Assembly: GCA_047967505.1 (NCBI GenBank)
Contig: CM106540.1
Source: Dipteris shenzhenensis
Taxonomy: Eukaryota > Polypodiophyta > Polypodiopsida > Gleicheniales
Direction: 5' to 3' (one strand)
Length of the DNA stretch: 64,000 bases
Shown here: one piece after another, positions 22,471 to 33,926 of the stretch
How the letters are laid out: every line of letters begins with the position of its first letter
Numbering within the stretch: the first letter of the stretch is position 1
Position numbers and translations under genes: made by a program
Notes under the pieces: model-generated
What the model saw: the letters and a program-made list of their open reading frames with translations, nothing else
Told to the model about the DNA's origin: nothing
Databases searched by the model: none

Positions 22471-22836
22471 TTACAAGCGAGGGTTAGAGACATGGCACTG
22501 CATGAGGTTGTTCATCAAGGCAAACAAGAATGCCATGACAAATGTCAACAGTTGGAGAGCTTGCACATCACCTTTAGCTTCTTCCAGTTCTTGTAGTCGC
22601 CATGCTATTTCTTCAAGGGGTGTGCAGTTTGGCATCCTTCTTTTGAATAATGTCCTTATGACCTTTCTGATGATCTTCCGAAGTCGGTAAACTCGTATCA
22701 AGTATGCCCAACACTTAGTTTCATGATGACCACAACCTTTGCATTCCTTACAAATGATTACCCTCCTTCGTGGCTTACAGCTTTGTTGGGGTGGCGCTTC
22801 CACTCGCGTCATGCGTGATTGAAGTACAAGCTTCAC
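22471..22836 (-). pseudogene. Zinc-knuckle ORF between RNase H and Gag
   Basis: Follows the plant-type RNase H on the same strand. It contains CKECKGCGHHETKC, which fits CX2CX4HX4C, then a basic Arg/Lys-rich helix, a short Glu-rich helix and a hydrophobic stretch LLTFVMAFLFALM. I do not recognise the protein. A second zinc knuckle upstream of the standard Gag knuckle is unusual. It could be the C-terminus of the RNase H ORF or an older gag fragment. Confidence 0.55.
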
Positions 22837-23441
22837 GTGCTAAGAAATCAGCAACTAGATTTCAAGCTCGAGGGATATGCTGAATTTTTACCTCTTCAAA
22901 TTGGTTGCAAGTTCCAATGCTTGTTGATGTCGTGGAACCAAGCCTTTGCTCTGCAACTTCCACCTTCCACTAACTTGTTCACACACTAGTTGAAAATCTC
23001 CTTGCACTTCAAGTTGCTTGACATGATGCTCTTGTGCCTTTTGTAGCCCAAAAATGAGTGCCGAGTACTCAGCTTGGTTGCATGTACTTGCAGGTGCAGA
23101 CTTGCTATAACAATACTCCTCACCACCCGATGAAGTGAGCTTCACACCCATGCTAGCAGCCTTGGTCGAAGATTTGTAAGCTCCATCAAATTGAAGGATC
23201 CAAGATGTCATCACACCAAGACTAAAATTCGGACATCCCAAGTTTCTCGGTAGTCCAAGATAGGTAGAAGGAGAGGGTGGGGAGAATTCAACACTTGAGC
23301 CGAATATTCAGCACCAAATAAACTTGCAATCCTTTGTTGATAGTTTATCTTTAGACCAAAAAGAATTACAACTTGAAGCTCGAAATGAGGCACAAAAGGT
23401 TGATTAGGTACAGATGGATTCCTTGGTCGAAACATTACCAA
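22820..23441 (-). pseudogene. Plant-type RNase H domain upstream of gag
   Basis: The core spans 23210-22820: ILQFDGAYKSS (first Asp), CNQAEYSALIFGL (Glu), LEVQGDFQLVCEQV (Asp). After a frameshift at about 22900 comes a C-terminal FEEVKIQHIPRA and, beyond one stop, NLVADFLAREA with the fourth acidic residue. This D-E-D-D pattern is the cellular/plant RNase HI-like type (RVT_3), as found in some gypsy Tat-lineage elements and plant LINEs, and is separate from the gypsy RNase H at 18650-19360. The stretch upstream to 23441 is open but has no recognised domain. Confidence 0.8.
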
Positions 23442-23514
23442 CCATAGCCGAGGCCTAGAAACCTTTGTAGTGAGATTGAGAATAAACCATTCAAGATGAG
23501 CTTATCCACAAGAA

Positions 23515-23844
23515 TTAACAAGCAGATGCGCCAAATCTCCCCCCAAGTTGGGGAGCATCCCACCCTTCGATGAAGTTCACCCTTTTAATTACCTCCGAAG
23601 TAGCAAGTAGCTCGATCACCACACAATGAGTAGAATTAAAATCAAAGTTCTCCCAGCGTATCAATAGTTCTTCACCTCGAACCATCCACGGTGTATCATC
23701 CCACCCATCGTCTCCTTGAACAATGCATTAAAAAATCAGCCGTTGAAGGTCGACATGAAGATCAAGAAAGAGATCTCGCCAATTGGTAGCTATAATGAGC
23801 GGAGGACCAGGCACCAAATCCTTAAACTCGTCGAGAAGTGACAT
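23515..23844 (-). pseudogene. Small unknown ORF at the 5' end of the gypsy relic
   Basis: From ATG at 23844 to TAA at 23515-23517 the frame is open for about 109 codons, with one internal TAA. Motifs include TNWRDLFLDLHVDL, GWDDTPWMVRGEELLIRW and FIEGWDAPQLGG, Trp- and acid-rich and protein-like. No family is recognised. It precedes the RNase H segment and may belong to the same 5' accessory ORF. Confidence 0.4.
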
Positions 23845-24043
23845 AAATATCCACCCTCCTCATGTGGCGTGCATCCATGAAGTGGACTTGGAAAAGTTCC
23901 GAATCAGCGATCTAGCAGGAGATGTGAATAGAGCACTTTTGCTTTTTACAACAAGAGTAAACTCCCCACGGTTAGAGAGTTACAGTTCCTGAGATTTCAA
24001 TATATGAACAAAAATCATTACATTTTCATCACTTCCAACTTGT

Positions 24044-24115
24044 TGGCCCAATGATAAGTGTCCCTTTTGTGAAGGGGGAGGTCTTGAGTTCAAATCCTAC
24101 TCTTTAATAAAAAGA
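24044..24115 (+). mobile_element. Candidate tRNA-derived SINE (pol III A and B boxes)
   Basis: TGGCCCAATGATAAG at 24044 fits an A box. GTTCAAATC at 24088-24096 fits the B-box consensus GWTCRANNC. Spacing is about 44 bp. A short A-rich stretch follows near 24110. The acceptor stem of a real tRNA is not present, so this is more likely a SINE head than a tRNA gene. Confidence 0.4.
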
Positions 24116-24205
24116 GAGGAAAGGAGAGGAGAAGGAGAAGAGAAAGAGAAGAGAGAGGGGTGGCGTGGGATCTGCTGTTACAGTTTTGCAGAAACTCATA
24201 AAAAT

Positions 24206-24349
24206 TGTCCGCGACCAGAAGACGTAGCAGCCTAGAAAACTGTCACACGGGTGAACACAGTAGACGCGCGAAGCGAGAAAACTGTCCACGACCAGAAGAC
24301 ACAGGAGCCCAGAAAACTGTCGCATGGGTGAACACAGTAGACGCGCGAA
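24206..24349. repeat. 67-bp tandem duplication
   Basis: 24206-24272 and 24283-24349 match closely; both start tgtcc-cgaccagaagac and end gtagacgcgcgaa. Confidence 0.85.
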
Positions 24350-24728
24350 TCAAATGCGCACGTGGGAACTTAGAAGGAGCATAGATGGTACAGTTTTGCA
24401 GATGCGACCAATACGAGCAAAAGATTCATCGGCAAGAATACACGTAGGAACTGTGAGCAAAAAGAAGCAGGGAGGTTTTGCAGCCGTAGAGATAGGGAAG
24501 GCACACAGTTTAGAGGCACAAAAGAAGAGAACTATGCATGGAAGAGGCCGCAGTGCTGCACCTAGTCGTAGGAGTAACAGATTTTATACCAATAGCTGTG
24601 GAGATTTCGGTCCCATCAGCCACACCATTTCTATTAGTCGGTCCCATCAGCCCCACATCTCAAGTCTATGATACTCCCTTGGTCTCTCCCAATTTTATAA
24701 TATGTTCAAACCTCTAGGAGGACAAGTG

Positions 24729-25052
24729 GAGGGTTGGCACAAGAAATCTTGCCACCTCATCCTACTTTTCCCATTATTTAACTTGCATTCTTGGACTATC
24801 TATACCTCCCCCACATGGGCCTATCCTATATGGAGGGAATAACCCAATATAATATCCATCTCCACCTATTTTATATTACTTCTCCCATGGACTTTGAGCC
24901 ATATCTCACTAAATGCAGCCTAGGTGGAGGGGTGGCACATGGAGGAGCCATGCCACCTTACATTTTATAATATTACTGCCATGGATTATGTACAACACAC
25001 CTTATGGGTCCTCTTACGTGGAAGGGTGGCACATGGTCATGCCTTGCCACCT
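24729..25052. repeat. Three diverged units, each with a ggtggca/tgccacc inverted repeat
   Basis: Inverted pairs occur at about 24729-24757, 24930-24958 and 25023-25052, each followed by an AT-rich ttttataatatta-like segment. The units look like decayed tandem copies. Confidence 0.55.
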
Positions 25053-25092
25053 CAACCCTGGGCCCTATGCACACCATATTTTATTATACTAT

Positions 25093-25150
25093 TGCCACAC
25101 ATGCAAACACACACTCATATTTATGCCTTTTTCCTTAGACAAATTTATCC
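25093..25150. repeat. 58-bp repeat, right copy flanking the gypsy relic
   Basis: Matches 18583-18640 at 57 of 58 positions in direct orientation. Confidence 0.7.
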
Positions 25151-25559
25151 ATAACAACACATGCAATGATATCCGTGTTGGCTGGCCTAATTCCATGTCA
25201 TGAGCTAAGTTGTATGAGCTTATATCTGGAGTGCTCACCATTTTTGAGCTTGTTTGTTGACAACAACGATAGGCAAGGCATGTTTGGGGGTGTGAGTGGT
25301 TGATAATGTAGCTATGCACGAGGGAGTTTACCAATCGTGGGCGTAATTAGCTTATTTTATCCGCAAATGCTAGGCTTAAAAAATAAATAAATTAATGATG
25401 ATGTTTGGATTGAGGAAGAACAAAGCATGTCTAAAATGTGAAAATAGAAGTGTTTATGCATAAACCTTGAGAAAGTTTTGTACATGCTCCAGTCAAAAGA
25501 ACTGTGCCGAAAAAAACAAAGCTTAAAAGTATGCACAAACGGGGGGTGGGGAGGTGTGC
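25151..25559. other. Spacer, nothing recognised
   Basis: AT-rich sequence without a domain or repeat that I can name. Confidence 0.5.
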
Positions 25560-26745
25560 TCCCACTCAAGTGCTTGCGAAAAATGCCATGACAAAGTCTA
25601 TGCTATTCATTGTAAACTCACCGGATGGTTTCTTCTCAAACAGCATATCCCACAAGCGTGAAACTCCACAAATGGCTAGCGAAGCCTCAAAACCTCGTCC
25701 ACATGGTTTCCACAAATTTGAATTGCTAACTGTGTGCCGTCACGATCCAGCACACATCCTTTGAGAGATGGTATGCACGAAATGGTCTATGCAGCATCGC
25801 ATGTGTAGCAGTAGGGTTTTTGGACACACGGGAACTATTGCAAGAGCTGCATTGGAACTCCACGAGGGGGTTGTTCAAGTTGATGAAGTGAAGAACACCA
25901 GACACCTATAAGGGGAAATGGGAAAGTTAGCAACCTTGGAGGCTTGGGAGAGTAATGACCTTAGTGATTGTACTAGAACCTTACCTTGTTTCTGTAGCCC
26001 AGTTGTGATGCTTGTTGAAAGTGCCGAGCATTGATTCTTGTAAGTTGCCCTCAGGGACAGCCACATGGATTGTGAAATCAAAGACTCCAAGAGCATGGCG
26101 AGCATGCATGAAGGAGATGTTTTTGGCGATGTACATAACAATCCTTTCGCCGATGAACTCTTGCGCCAACCTGGAATGGGTATGCTTTCTCTCAGTGACA
26201 AACATAAACTATAAAAAAAAAGGATAGATATCATGAACCAGGTTGTGGGTGAAGAGATTAAAGTTTGCTGAGCAGTTTTCTATGTACTCACTATAGCTCG
26301 GTCCTTAGTGTTTGGCCCATCCGCAACAATGATTTGGTCGGGGAGGGGGGCATCCAGATCCACTTTCATGACAAAGGATATGGTCTCCACCATCAGCGAC
26401 TGCCCATGGCGCATAAATCTTGATTGGCTTCTTCGAGACAAAGGAAATTATTTCGTCGAACAGCTCATCCTTGATGATTGTAGTTGTGGTGTCGTCCACT
26501 CATAAAGACATGTAGGATATGCCTCCCTCTCCTAGGCTTTTTTTGGTTATGGTGGGACCCTCTATCCTGAAGAAACTATCGATTTGTAGCACATCCTTTA
26601 GTTGCAACACATAAGCATGTGGTTATGGTCTCACAGCACTCCGCATCAGTTAAGTCGACATGCATGAACATAGGGTAACAGACGACATGGGATTTGAATG
26701 TGCCATACTTTGCAAGGACCTTCCCTTCAAATGCGAATCGGTATT
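25560..26745 (-). pseudogene. Decayed multi-exon gene of unknown function
   Basis: Several protein-like segments lie in order on the minus strand: a segment at 26742-26570 (FAFEGKVLAKYG, HVDLTDAECC), a frame at 26570-26410 with DELFDEIISFVSKKP, and one ending 26292 with FVMKVDLDAPLPDQ and IVADGPNTKDRA. An 83-bp intron (26291-26209, GT-AG) joins in phase to 26208-25985 (RLAQEFIGERIVMYI, FDFTIHVAVPEGN). A second good donor (AAG/GTAAGG at 25984) and an acceptor at 25906 follow. Frameshifts and stops separate the upstream segments. I do not recognise the family. The copia fragment starting at 26746 has cut off its 5' part. Confidence 0.55.
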
Positions 26746-28660
26746 CCTAAACCTAGGAAATCCATCTTTCTGGGTTATGGTGAAAATGGAGAGATGGGCT
26801 ATCGTCTATGGGATCCAAAAGCAAAGAAGATCATACAAAGCCATGATGTGGTCTTCAATGAGAAGAAAATGTGAAAGACACCCATGAGGGATGTGGAAAT
26901 GATGTGAATCACTTTCCAGGATGTGAATCCATCTGCATATGTTGATATACAACAACCTATCCATGCACAAAATGTGCAAGAAATGGTGCCACCATGTACT
27001 CCCATAGGTACACAATTAAGGGTAGATGATGGATCATCTATTGATGGAAATGATGAGCCAAATGTGGCTGATATATGCAGGCAGGACAGAAAACTGAAAT
27101 GCCCTTAAGAAGATCAGCTAGAGTGTCTAGACCAGTTGAGAGATTTGTTCCAAGGGCAGGCTATGTGATGCTTATAGATTGCGGGGAGCCTTCTTGCTAT
27201 AGGGAGGCTATGATGTACGAGGATCAACCCAAGGAGGAGTATGCTATGCAATCAAATATAAATTCACTCATGAAGAATAATAGGTGATGATGTGCCTAAG
27301 TACAAGGCCCATTTGGTTACTAAAGGGTTCAAGCAAAAGAAGGTGTTGACTTTGATGATATCTTCTCTCCGATTGTGAAGATGATCACACTTGGATGCAT
27401 ACTTGGACTTGTATTACAACAGAGGATATGGAGCTTATGCAAATGGATGTTAAGACAATTTTCTTGCACGGGGATCTGCATGAGGAAATTTACATGGTAT
27501 AGCCAGAAGGCTTTGAAGAAAAGGGCAAAGAGCATTTGGTTTGCAAGATGAAAAAAAGAGTCTATATGGCCTTAAGCAAGGGCCTAGTGAATGGTATCGA
27601 AGCTTGATGCTTTCATTTGATCCCAGGGTTTTAGAATGAGTGAATTGATCGCTGCCTCTATACTAAAAGGGCTAAGGATAATAGTTTGATACTCTTGGCA
27701 CTTTATGTGGATGATATGCCATTGGCTAGCAAGAACACTTATGAGCTAGATGCATTAAAGGCCAAGCTGCATGAGGCCTTTAACATGAAGGATTTGGGAG
27801 CTACAGATCATACTCTTGGTATGCACATTACGCATGACTAGAGTAGGAAACTCCTTTTGCTTTCACATAAGGAGTATGTTACAAAAGTATTGCAGTGTTT
27901 CAATATGGAGGGGGGGAAGGCAGTAAGTACTCCATTGCCTCCATATGTGAAACTGAGTCCGGTAGATAATCCCAAATCAGAAGGAGAGGGCCATGATGGA
28001 CAAGGTTCCTTATGCATCAGCGGTTGAGAGTCTTATGTATGCTATGATAGCTACTAGACTGGACATTGCATTTGCAGTGGGAATTGTTAGCCGATATATG
28101 GCTAATCCAAGAAAGAGGTAGTGGGAGGTAGTTAAGTGCATTATGAGGTACATGAAGGGTACCAAGGAGATGTGCATCTGCTTTGGCATAGAGGACAGAT
28201 GCGTGTACTTGTGTACACAAATTCAAACTATGCAGGACATGTAGATAGCATGAGATCCACTTCTGGTTATGTGTTCACCTTTGTAGGTGTGCACTATTGT
28301 GGATGTCTAGTGCATAGAAGTGTGTTGCTTTTTCTACCACAGAGGCTGAGTATGTTGCACTGATAGAGGGTTGCAAGGAGGCTATATGGCTTAAATGGCT
28401 ACTGGGAGATTTGGGGATTCATACAGGTCTACCGACATTGCATAGTGATTCCATGAGTGCTATACAGCTAGCACAAAATGTGGCCTTTCATGCAAAGACC
28501 AAACACATTGAGGTCAGGTACCATCTCATTAAGGAGATACTTGGGGACAAGCTCATTCATCTTGTCAAGGTTCATACATATGACAACTCTACAGATATGC
28601 TAACAAAGAGTCTACCTAGTCAGCGGTTTGAGTATTGTCATGTATTGATGGGCATTGGAT
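26746..28660 (+). pseudogene. pol: Copia pol remnant (integrase tail, RT, RNase H)
   Basis: Recognisable pieces in order are the integrase C-terminal GEMGYRLWDP-like start, an RT piece (LVTKGFKQ near 27310; LYVDDM near 27700), and RNase H with TNSNYAGHVDSMRSTSGY near 28220 and KTKHIEVRYHLIKE near 28500, ending at LTKSLPSQRF. Many stops and frameshifts separate them, and a deletion removes part of RT between 27280 and 27290 relative to the 51-57 kb copy. Not functional. Confidence 0.85.
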
Positions 28661-28715
28661 AGCATGCTCATTGGATGTTCTCCCTTAAAGGCACATTGTC
28701 CTTTAAGTGGGATGT

Positions 28716-28839
28716 TGTGGGGGTTAAAAACCACTGTGCCATAACCCCAGTTATGTATAATACTCAAACACATATATAAATGAATGACAAAGAAGATTAG
28801 GTTGTTCTGCACCCACTAAAACTTGTGTGGCTCTCTTCT

Positions 28840-28889
<50 letters not shown>

Positions 28890-28909
28890 CTCTGTCTCTG
28901 TCTCTATCG

Positions 28910-28942
<33 letters not shown>

Positions 28943-28983
28943 TCTCACCCTCTTCTGTTTTGCTTCCGTTGAGAGCACTCTCA
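28716..28983 (+). repeat. 3' LTR with an expanded CT microsatellite
   Basis: Begins TGTGGGGGTTAAA and ends CACTCTCA, as the family's LTRs do. It is 268 bp rather than 171 bp because a (CT)n tract at about 28837-28946 has expanded. A purine-rich tract (taagtgggat) precedes it. Confidence 0.85.
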
Positions 28984-29009
28984 GAAATTGTTTTGTTTTC
29001 TAGTAGCTT

Positions 29010-29330
29010 TGATTAGTTTAATTATTAGCTTGATTAGTTTAATAGATTGTGTTTTTTTCACGTACAACAATATATTAATGAGCTGGTTAAGTTCACTAGC
29101 CCAACGATAAAATTGTGACTATCCTAAACTAGACAGATTGTTTTTCTTTTCAAGTAACTTGATTAGTTTAATTATTAGCTTGATTATATGTGACTTTCCT
29201 AAACTAAAATTATTCTTATTTACTTATGTGACTTTCCTAAACTAAAATTATTCTTATTTACTAGTAGCTTGATTAGTTTAATTATTAGCTTGATTGTATG
29301 AATTATTAACTTAATTATATGTGACTGTCC
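29010..29330. repeat. AT-rich tandem repeats around agcttgattagtttaatt
   Basis: The motif agcttgattagtttaatt and the companion tgtgactttcctaaacta recur several times in alternating order. Confidence 0.7.
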
Positions 29331-29635
29331 TAAACCAGCCTAGTGGGTGAAATTGTTTTGTTTAGATGGCATTTTTGCACATATTGTGTTTTTTTGCACA
29401 TATTGGCATTTTTGCATGTATTGCGTTTTGTTTTGTTTTCCTCATAATAGTGCAAAAGGAGGCTCAGTATAGTCATTTGTGCATGTTGGGTGAGTACACT
29501 CAGGACCATCTCATTCGAAGGATCCACATTCCCTTCAAATGGACCAATATCTATTCCAAGTGGGTAGCTCTAGGACACACCTAATGTGTAGGCTCATATT
29601 TTGAAGATCGACATTGTAGACTTGGGACCAACTAA

Positions 29636-29925
29636 TTTGCAGGCTCATATTTTCAAGATCCACATTGCAGCTTGAAATGTCCTTGATATGGATTGATGTC
29701 TATTCTTGTATACTATAAGATCATGGATAATCAAAGTTCATTTGGACAAATATACCCACCAGGTAAACACCAGCCCTGTAGGTTCAGATTTTTGATATCC
29801 ATATTGCAGTTTGAAATGTCCTTGAAATGGACTGATGTCTATTCTTGGATAATTGTAAGATTGTGGATGATCAAAGTTCATTTGGACAATATAGTCACCA
29901 TGTAATTAGGACCACAGGCTCAAAT
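29636..29925. repeat. Two tandem units of about 140 bp
   Basis: 29636-29770 and 29775-29925 share long blocks such as cagtttgaaatgtccttga and gatcaaagttcatttggac. A partial copy precedes at about 29590. Confidence 0.8.
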
Positions 29926-32699
29926 TAGCATTGAGCCAAAATCAAACTGTAAGGACAATAGGAAATCAAACTATTAGAATTTTAGAATTTCTAGTTGTAA
30001 TTCCATTCTAGAATTTTAGAATTTCTAGTTATAATGCCATTCAAAATGATAGTTTTCTTGCCATTCAATTATTATGATCTTGGCTTTGATGACCACGAGA
30101 TTTTCGCATGGCAACCATTTAATCGCATGTCATGGGTGGTTAGATAGATGACCTCCTATGTTAGGCTAGGCTACTAGCAAGGTCGGTGCTGGCTAGAATA
30201 TTTAATTAGGACCTTGCATGTCCCATCACTCCTCCCCCTCATCTTGGCAAGTTGTCATTAAAAATGGGTGCCAGTATCATGATTTTATGTTCATAGCAAA
30301 ATCCAATGGTGGATTATGTGATCATAGTAGCTATAGGCACCTAGAGGTGCACAAACTAATGTAAGTAACAAAGGAGAAACACCTTAAGGGGAGAGAAACA
30401 ATTAGCTACACCTAGTAAAATCCCTCTCTTACCCCCTTCCACACTCTCAAAGCCTCCTTCCATCCCTGTGATGAATCTTCTACTGCAACCTCGATGCTCC
30501 TTCTACTTAATGCTGCCCAAGTCATGGGATCCATTGTTTGCCTTGGCTATCCATCGTGTAACACTCCACTAGCCATAGCCTTGACCAAGGGAGTTGTAAG
30601 ATGGGCAGCCGATGGAAATGGTATTAATGAGGGGCTTCCAAAAAAGATTGGAGAGAATTGGTGCCATGGGGAGGTAGAGAACCAGGTCCTAGCAAAGCAC
30701 ACAAGGCACTCCCTTCTTCTGGTTTAGCTATAGACCCATCATTGGCACTACCATTTCAAAGCTTAATGATGAATCCAAGTGATTGAAAACTACGATTCAA
30801 CAACAAAGACCTTCCAAGTTGGAGCAAGGAAGATCAAGATCAATGAAGCACAGGTGGCAAGCACCTTCACGTTGCCTAATGAAAAAAATAATACGGTAGA
30901 TTTGTGTCTTAATTAGGGGCTTCCAATATTCATGATGTGTTTGGAGACTGCGATGAAGGGGCGGATACCAAGCTTACAGTGGTGGAGACCTAGCCTATCT
31001 AGGAGGTCACCTGGCTTTCCATGCCTATCCATTTCCCTTTCATGAAGGTAAGGGAAATGGAAAGCATTAGGGGAATTTTGGACTCAAAAGGGCCTCATAA
31101 GGACTGGATTAGCAAAATGGATTAAGAACTAATAAGGTCTATAAAGGGTCCCATCACCCCCATATGAGTCCAAAAAAGTACACCTCCCTAGGCTTTGGTG
31201 GTCCCAAAAACTGCACCTCCCTCTCCCACTTAGAGGATCCCCACCATGTGCAAGAAGCCCACCCTCTTTATACCCCAAGGTGGTCCCCGCTCTTAAAAAG
31301 TATATCGCGGCTACTACTCCCCCCAAAAATTCAAAAATTCTCAAAAGAGCCAAAAATGGCCTAAAACCCTTCCAAACTTTCCCCCAAACCATGCATATGC
31401 ACCCAAATCCCTTTCCAACCCTTGAATCCTTCTTCTACTCACCACAGTCACTTTCATGCCTCAATCCTTCTTCTTCTCACCTAATCACTTTCTAACCCCT
31501 GAATCCTTTTCCTTCTCACCATAATTATTTTTCATCACTTTTCTAACCCTCTCATGGCTCCATTGCAAGATTCTCCTATAATGTGGTGTTTGGTAGTTGA
31601 TAGTGTAACAACAAAGCTCTTTTGTAATCTAAATTTTTTAATTACATTCACTCAGTAACTCAAATCTATTTTTTCACATCTCTCATTGTTTCATTTCAAT
31701 GTTACCAATAAGAAGCAGAAGTGTTTCCTAAGTTACAAGCACATGTGACAAAATGTGTTCTTGGCAGGTTGCGATGGAGCAAGCAGTCAATCAAAGGGTG
31801 CAAGCTACATGGTGCATCAGGGCTACATCTAAGGATTATTAACTACTTTCTCCATGTAGCTTATTGGATAAACATTATTCAAATCTTTTCAAATATGTGG
31901 AAGTAATCTCGATTGGATTTCAAGGAACTTGAGCATGGATCGATAGAACATTGAGGCAATCAAAGGTAGAAGGAAGAATCTTCTTCAACGTGATGGAAGT
32001 GGTCATTCTTTAGCATTTACCACTACCCCCATCAACATTTATCGGTCTTGTATCTGTTCTTTTCCTTTAGAGGACACCTATTATATTATAGTGTGTCCTT
32101 TTGTAGACACTATATTTTGGCTCCCTAATGGAGGTTGCTTGTACTTGCCCTTTCTATGGTAATTGATATTATTTCATTTTAAAATAAATAAATGTTATCA
32201 TTCTCATGAAATAAAGTAAAATCATAATCTATGTTGTTTCATTATTGTTGTCTTATTCTTGCTGCTTGTTGAAGTTTACCCAAAACTCAATTTCAAAAAG
32301 GCCACTTGGCCTCAATGTGCATGTGGGTGTGCAATTGGATCAAACAATGTAAGTTCGGCCCAAACGTGTGCTTGGCCAAGAGGACTTTGTTGTGTCTTAT
32401 GACATTGCTTCTTGCCCTAATTAGACCCTTCTTGGTGATTAGCAAGTTTCTCTATAATGAACACCAATACACCCCATTAGCCACACATCTATACAAAAAA
32501 TCAGTTGAGCCAAGAAGAACAAGTATTGTGTAAACAAAGAAAGGCAACCACTTGAACTAGGCTTCAACAAGATTGAGCCCCAAATAGTGGTTCCCAATAA
32601 GTAAAAGAGACAAAAGATGATTTGGAAAAATATTAGGCAATCTTAACAATCCCCCCCCCCCCCAAAAAAAAAAAAACATTAAGGCATCCTTGATTTGTT

Positions 32700-33470
32700 G
32701 GGAACCAATATTTGGGGCAGAGAGAGACATTCCCCAAAAAAAAAAAAGAAAAAAAATGGCCAGATGGCCCCAGGTGTGAGCAGGCATGACTTTGGCAAAA
32801 AAAAATTTGAAAAAGAATGGCCAGATGGCCCTAGGTGTCGCGCCTGCTCACACATGGGGCCATCTGGCCATTTTTTTCAAATTTTTTTTTGGGAATGTCT
32901 CTCCATGCCCCAAATAGTGGTCCCTAATAGTGTTTGGGGCATGGAGAGACATTCCCCTAAAAAAATTAAAAAAGAAAATGGTCAGACGGCCCCAAATGTC
33001 GTGCCTGCTCACACCTATGGCCATCTGGCCATTTTTTTTCAAAATGTTTTTGGGAGAATGTCTCTCCATGCACCAAACACTATTGGGGAGAGACATTCCC
33101 CTAAAACAAATTTGAAAAAAAATGGCCAGATGGCCCCAAGTGTGAGCAGGCGTGACTTTTGGCTAGATGGGGTCGCGCTTGCTCACACCTGGGGCCATCT
33201 CGCCAGTTTTTTTTAAATTCTTTTAGGGGAATGTCTCTCCATGCGCCAAATACTGGTCCCCAATAGTGTTTGGGGCGTGGAGAGACGTTCCCCCAAAAAG
33301 AATTTGAAAAAAAGCGGCCAGGACCAGTATTTGGGGCATGGAGAGACATCCCCAAAAAAAAATGTGAAAAAAATGGCCAGATGGCCCCAGGTGTGAGCAG
33401 GCGCAACTTCCAAGAGTTGCACCTGCTCACACCTAGGGCCATCTGGCCATTTTTTTTCCAAAAATACAGT
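32700..33470. repeat. Array of four long foldback (inverted repeat) units
   Basis: One arm reads ggggcatggagagacattcccc, A-rich, then tggccagatggccccaggtg and tgagcaggc. Its complement follows about 30-50 bp later, so arms of roughly 90-100 bp fold back. Four such hairpins lie end to end: about 32700-32932, 32930-33086, 33083-33265 and 33270-33470, with an extra arm end near 32570-32600. Flanking homopolymers of C and A lie at 32650-32675. No transposase is present. It looks like a foldback or MITE family that multiplied in place. Confidence 0.85.
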
Positions 33471-33642
33471 GCAATGACCTATGGCCTCACAATGGGTACT
33501 CACAAAAAGTACACATATTATACTCTACAAGGTTAATCTACAAACTCTATTCATGGTTTATATATGTCCCATGCACATCCCTTTCACTTTTGCATGCATA
33601 TGCATATATACTCCAAGATTGATCTATTACATAAATTCAATC

Positions 33643-33926
33643 ATATTTATTTCTTATGTATTATGTCCTTCTCTAGTTATTGTTTTAGTGTTTTCACTAA
33701 AACCAATAAGAACAAATGTCACTCTCAAACTTTTAGAGACAATTTGTCATTACAGATAATTGTTACCTTATACAAGAATCAATTATATTTATTTCTTATG
33801 TATTATGTCCTTCTCTAGTTATTGTTTTAGTGTTTTCACTAAAACCAATAAGAACAAATGTCACTCTCAAACTTTTAGAGACAATTTGTCATTACAGATG
33901 ATTGTTACCTTATACAAGAATCATCG
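33643..33926. repeat. 142-bp tandem duplication
   Basis: 33643-33784 and 33785-33926 are nearly identical; one clear difference is gataattg versus gatgattg. Recent duplication. The similar protein frames in each copy are a consequence, not genes. Confidence 0.95.

Larger units (their letters stand above)
18650..23844 (-). mobile_element. Ty3/gypsy relic with extra 5' ORFs, 3'-truncated
   Basis: Read on the minus strand the order is a small unknown ORF, a plant-type RNase H, a zinc-knuckle ORF, Gag with its own zinc knuckle, protease, RT and RNase H. It stops at the start of the integrase zinc-binding region, so integrase and the 3' LTR are missing. Stops and frameshifts occur in nearly every segment. 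I could not define LTRs; the 58-bp direct repeats at 18583 and 25093 are the only candidates. The pol order RT-RNaseH(-integrase) fits Ty3/gypsy rather than copia. Confidence 0.8.
26746..28983 (+). mobile_element. 5'-truncated copia copy with 3' LTR
   Basis: It starts abruptly inside the integrase tail and ends with an LTR whose ends match those at 51-57 kb. Its sequence follows the minus-strand copia at 52-53.2 kb segment by segment, so it belongs to the same family, in opposite orientation. Truncation removed the 5' LTR, gag, protease and most of integrase. Confidence 0.85.
28984..32569. other. AT-rich intergenic spacer
   Basis: No coding domain seen. Local tandem repeats at 29010-29330 and 29636-29925 are listed separately. 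The 77-residue frame at 30494-30727 lacks family features. Confidence 0.5.

Noticed and set aside
24044-24115. Functional tRNA gene
   Set aside because: A and B boxes are present but no acceptor or anticodon stems.
32695-33216. 173-residue ORF in the foldback array
   Set aside because: Both strands and several frames give the same repeated peptides from inverted repeats.
32650-33470. CRISPR-like array
   Set aside because: Repeats are long, inverted and A-rich, with no unique regular spacers, in a eukaryotic sequence.
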